The notes below the pieces were generated by a model. That model saw only the letters and a program-made list of their open reading frames with translations, searched no databases and was not told where the DNA came from. Position numbers and translations under genes: made by a program. A DNA stretch of 6,337 nt from Nitriliruptoraceae bacterium (GTDB taxonomy: Bacteria > Actinomycetota > Nitriliruptoria > Nitriliruptorales > Nitriliruptoraceae): positions 1-6,337 of the forward strand of contig SKTG01000028.1 of NCBI GenBank assembly GCA_007118045.1. Reading direction: 5' to 3'. The number at the start of each line of letters is the position of its first letter. Within the stretch, counting starts at the first letter, position 1. Below are positions 6,320 to 6,337 of the stretch, one piece after another.

Positions 6320-6337
6320 ACGACGTAAGGACCCCGC
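6316..6337 (+). other. Possible start region of a further downstream gene
   Basis: Two weak hints suggest that the cluster continues. GTG 6316-6318 overlaps the potC stop as GTGA, the same junction used by potB/potC, and stays open for the seven codons visible, although no clear Shine-Dalgarno sequence precedes it. Alternatively, AAGGA at 6327-6331 could be the ribosome binding site for a start codon just outside the window. Too little sequence remains to call a gene or product. Confidence 0.25.

Overview
The window is a single, tightly packed, rightward gene cluster of about 6.3 kb. The base composition is very G+C-rich, with third codon positions almost always G or C. GTG starts are frequent, GGAGG-type ribosome binding sites are strong, and genes join by 4-base stop/start overlaps. 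Together with the protein style this suggests a high-GC Gram-positive bacterium (Actinomycetota). That is an inference from composition and style; no marker gene fixes the taxon.

Left half (1-3192): amine and amino-acid nitrogen metabolism. The window opens inside a class III PLP-dependent aminotransferase (1-753, N-terminal part missing) that resembles the putrescine/omega-amine:pyruvate type. One base later comes a complete NAD-dependent alanine dehydrogenase (ald, 755-1882). It is followed by a second, clearly different class III aminotransferase (about 1897-3192). A pyruvate-dependent aminotransferase makes alanine, and alanine dehydrogenase turns it back into pyruvate, ammonium and NADH. 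The trio could therefore deaminate amines continuously.

Right half (3189-6319): a polyamine-type ABC importer. It has a PotA-like ATPase with a C-terminal TOBE domain, a PotB-like permease and a PotC-like permease. The periplasmic/lipoprotein substrate-binding subunit (PotD type) is not in the window. The sequence ends 18 bases after potC, with a possible GTGA-overlap start and a Shine-Dalgarno-like AAGGA, so another gene may follow directly.

The main feature not explained by genes is the 138-base gap between potA and potB. It is filled by three tandem copies of a 44-base unit. The first copy begins inside the last codons of potA, and every copy carries its own in-place TGA and a GC-rich hairpin. 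This may tune potA versus potBC expression, or it may be a simple copy-number-variable slippage repeat. No RNA genes, mobile elements, CRISPR arrays or obvious promoters were seen. I did not find a new kind of system here: the parts are known families, and the interest lies in their combination and in the repeat.
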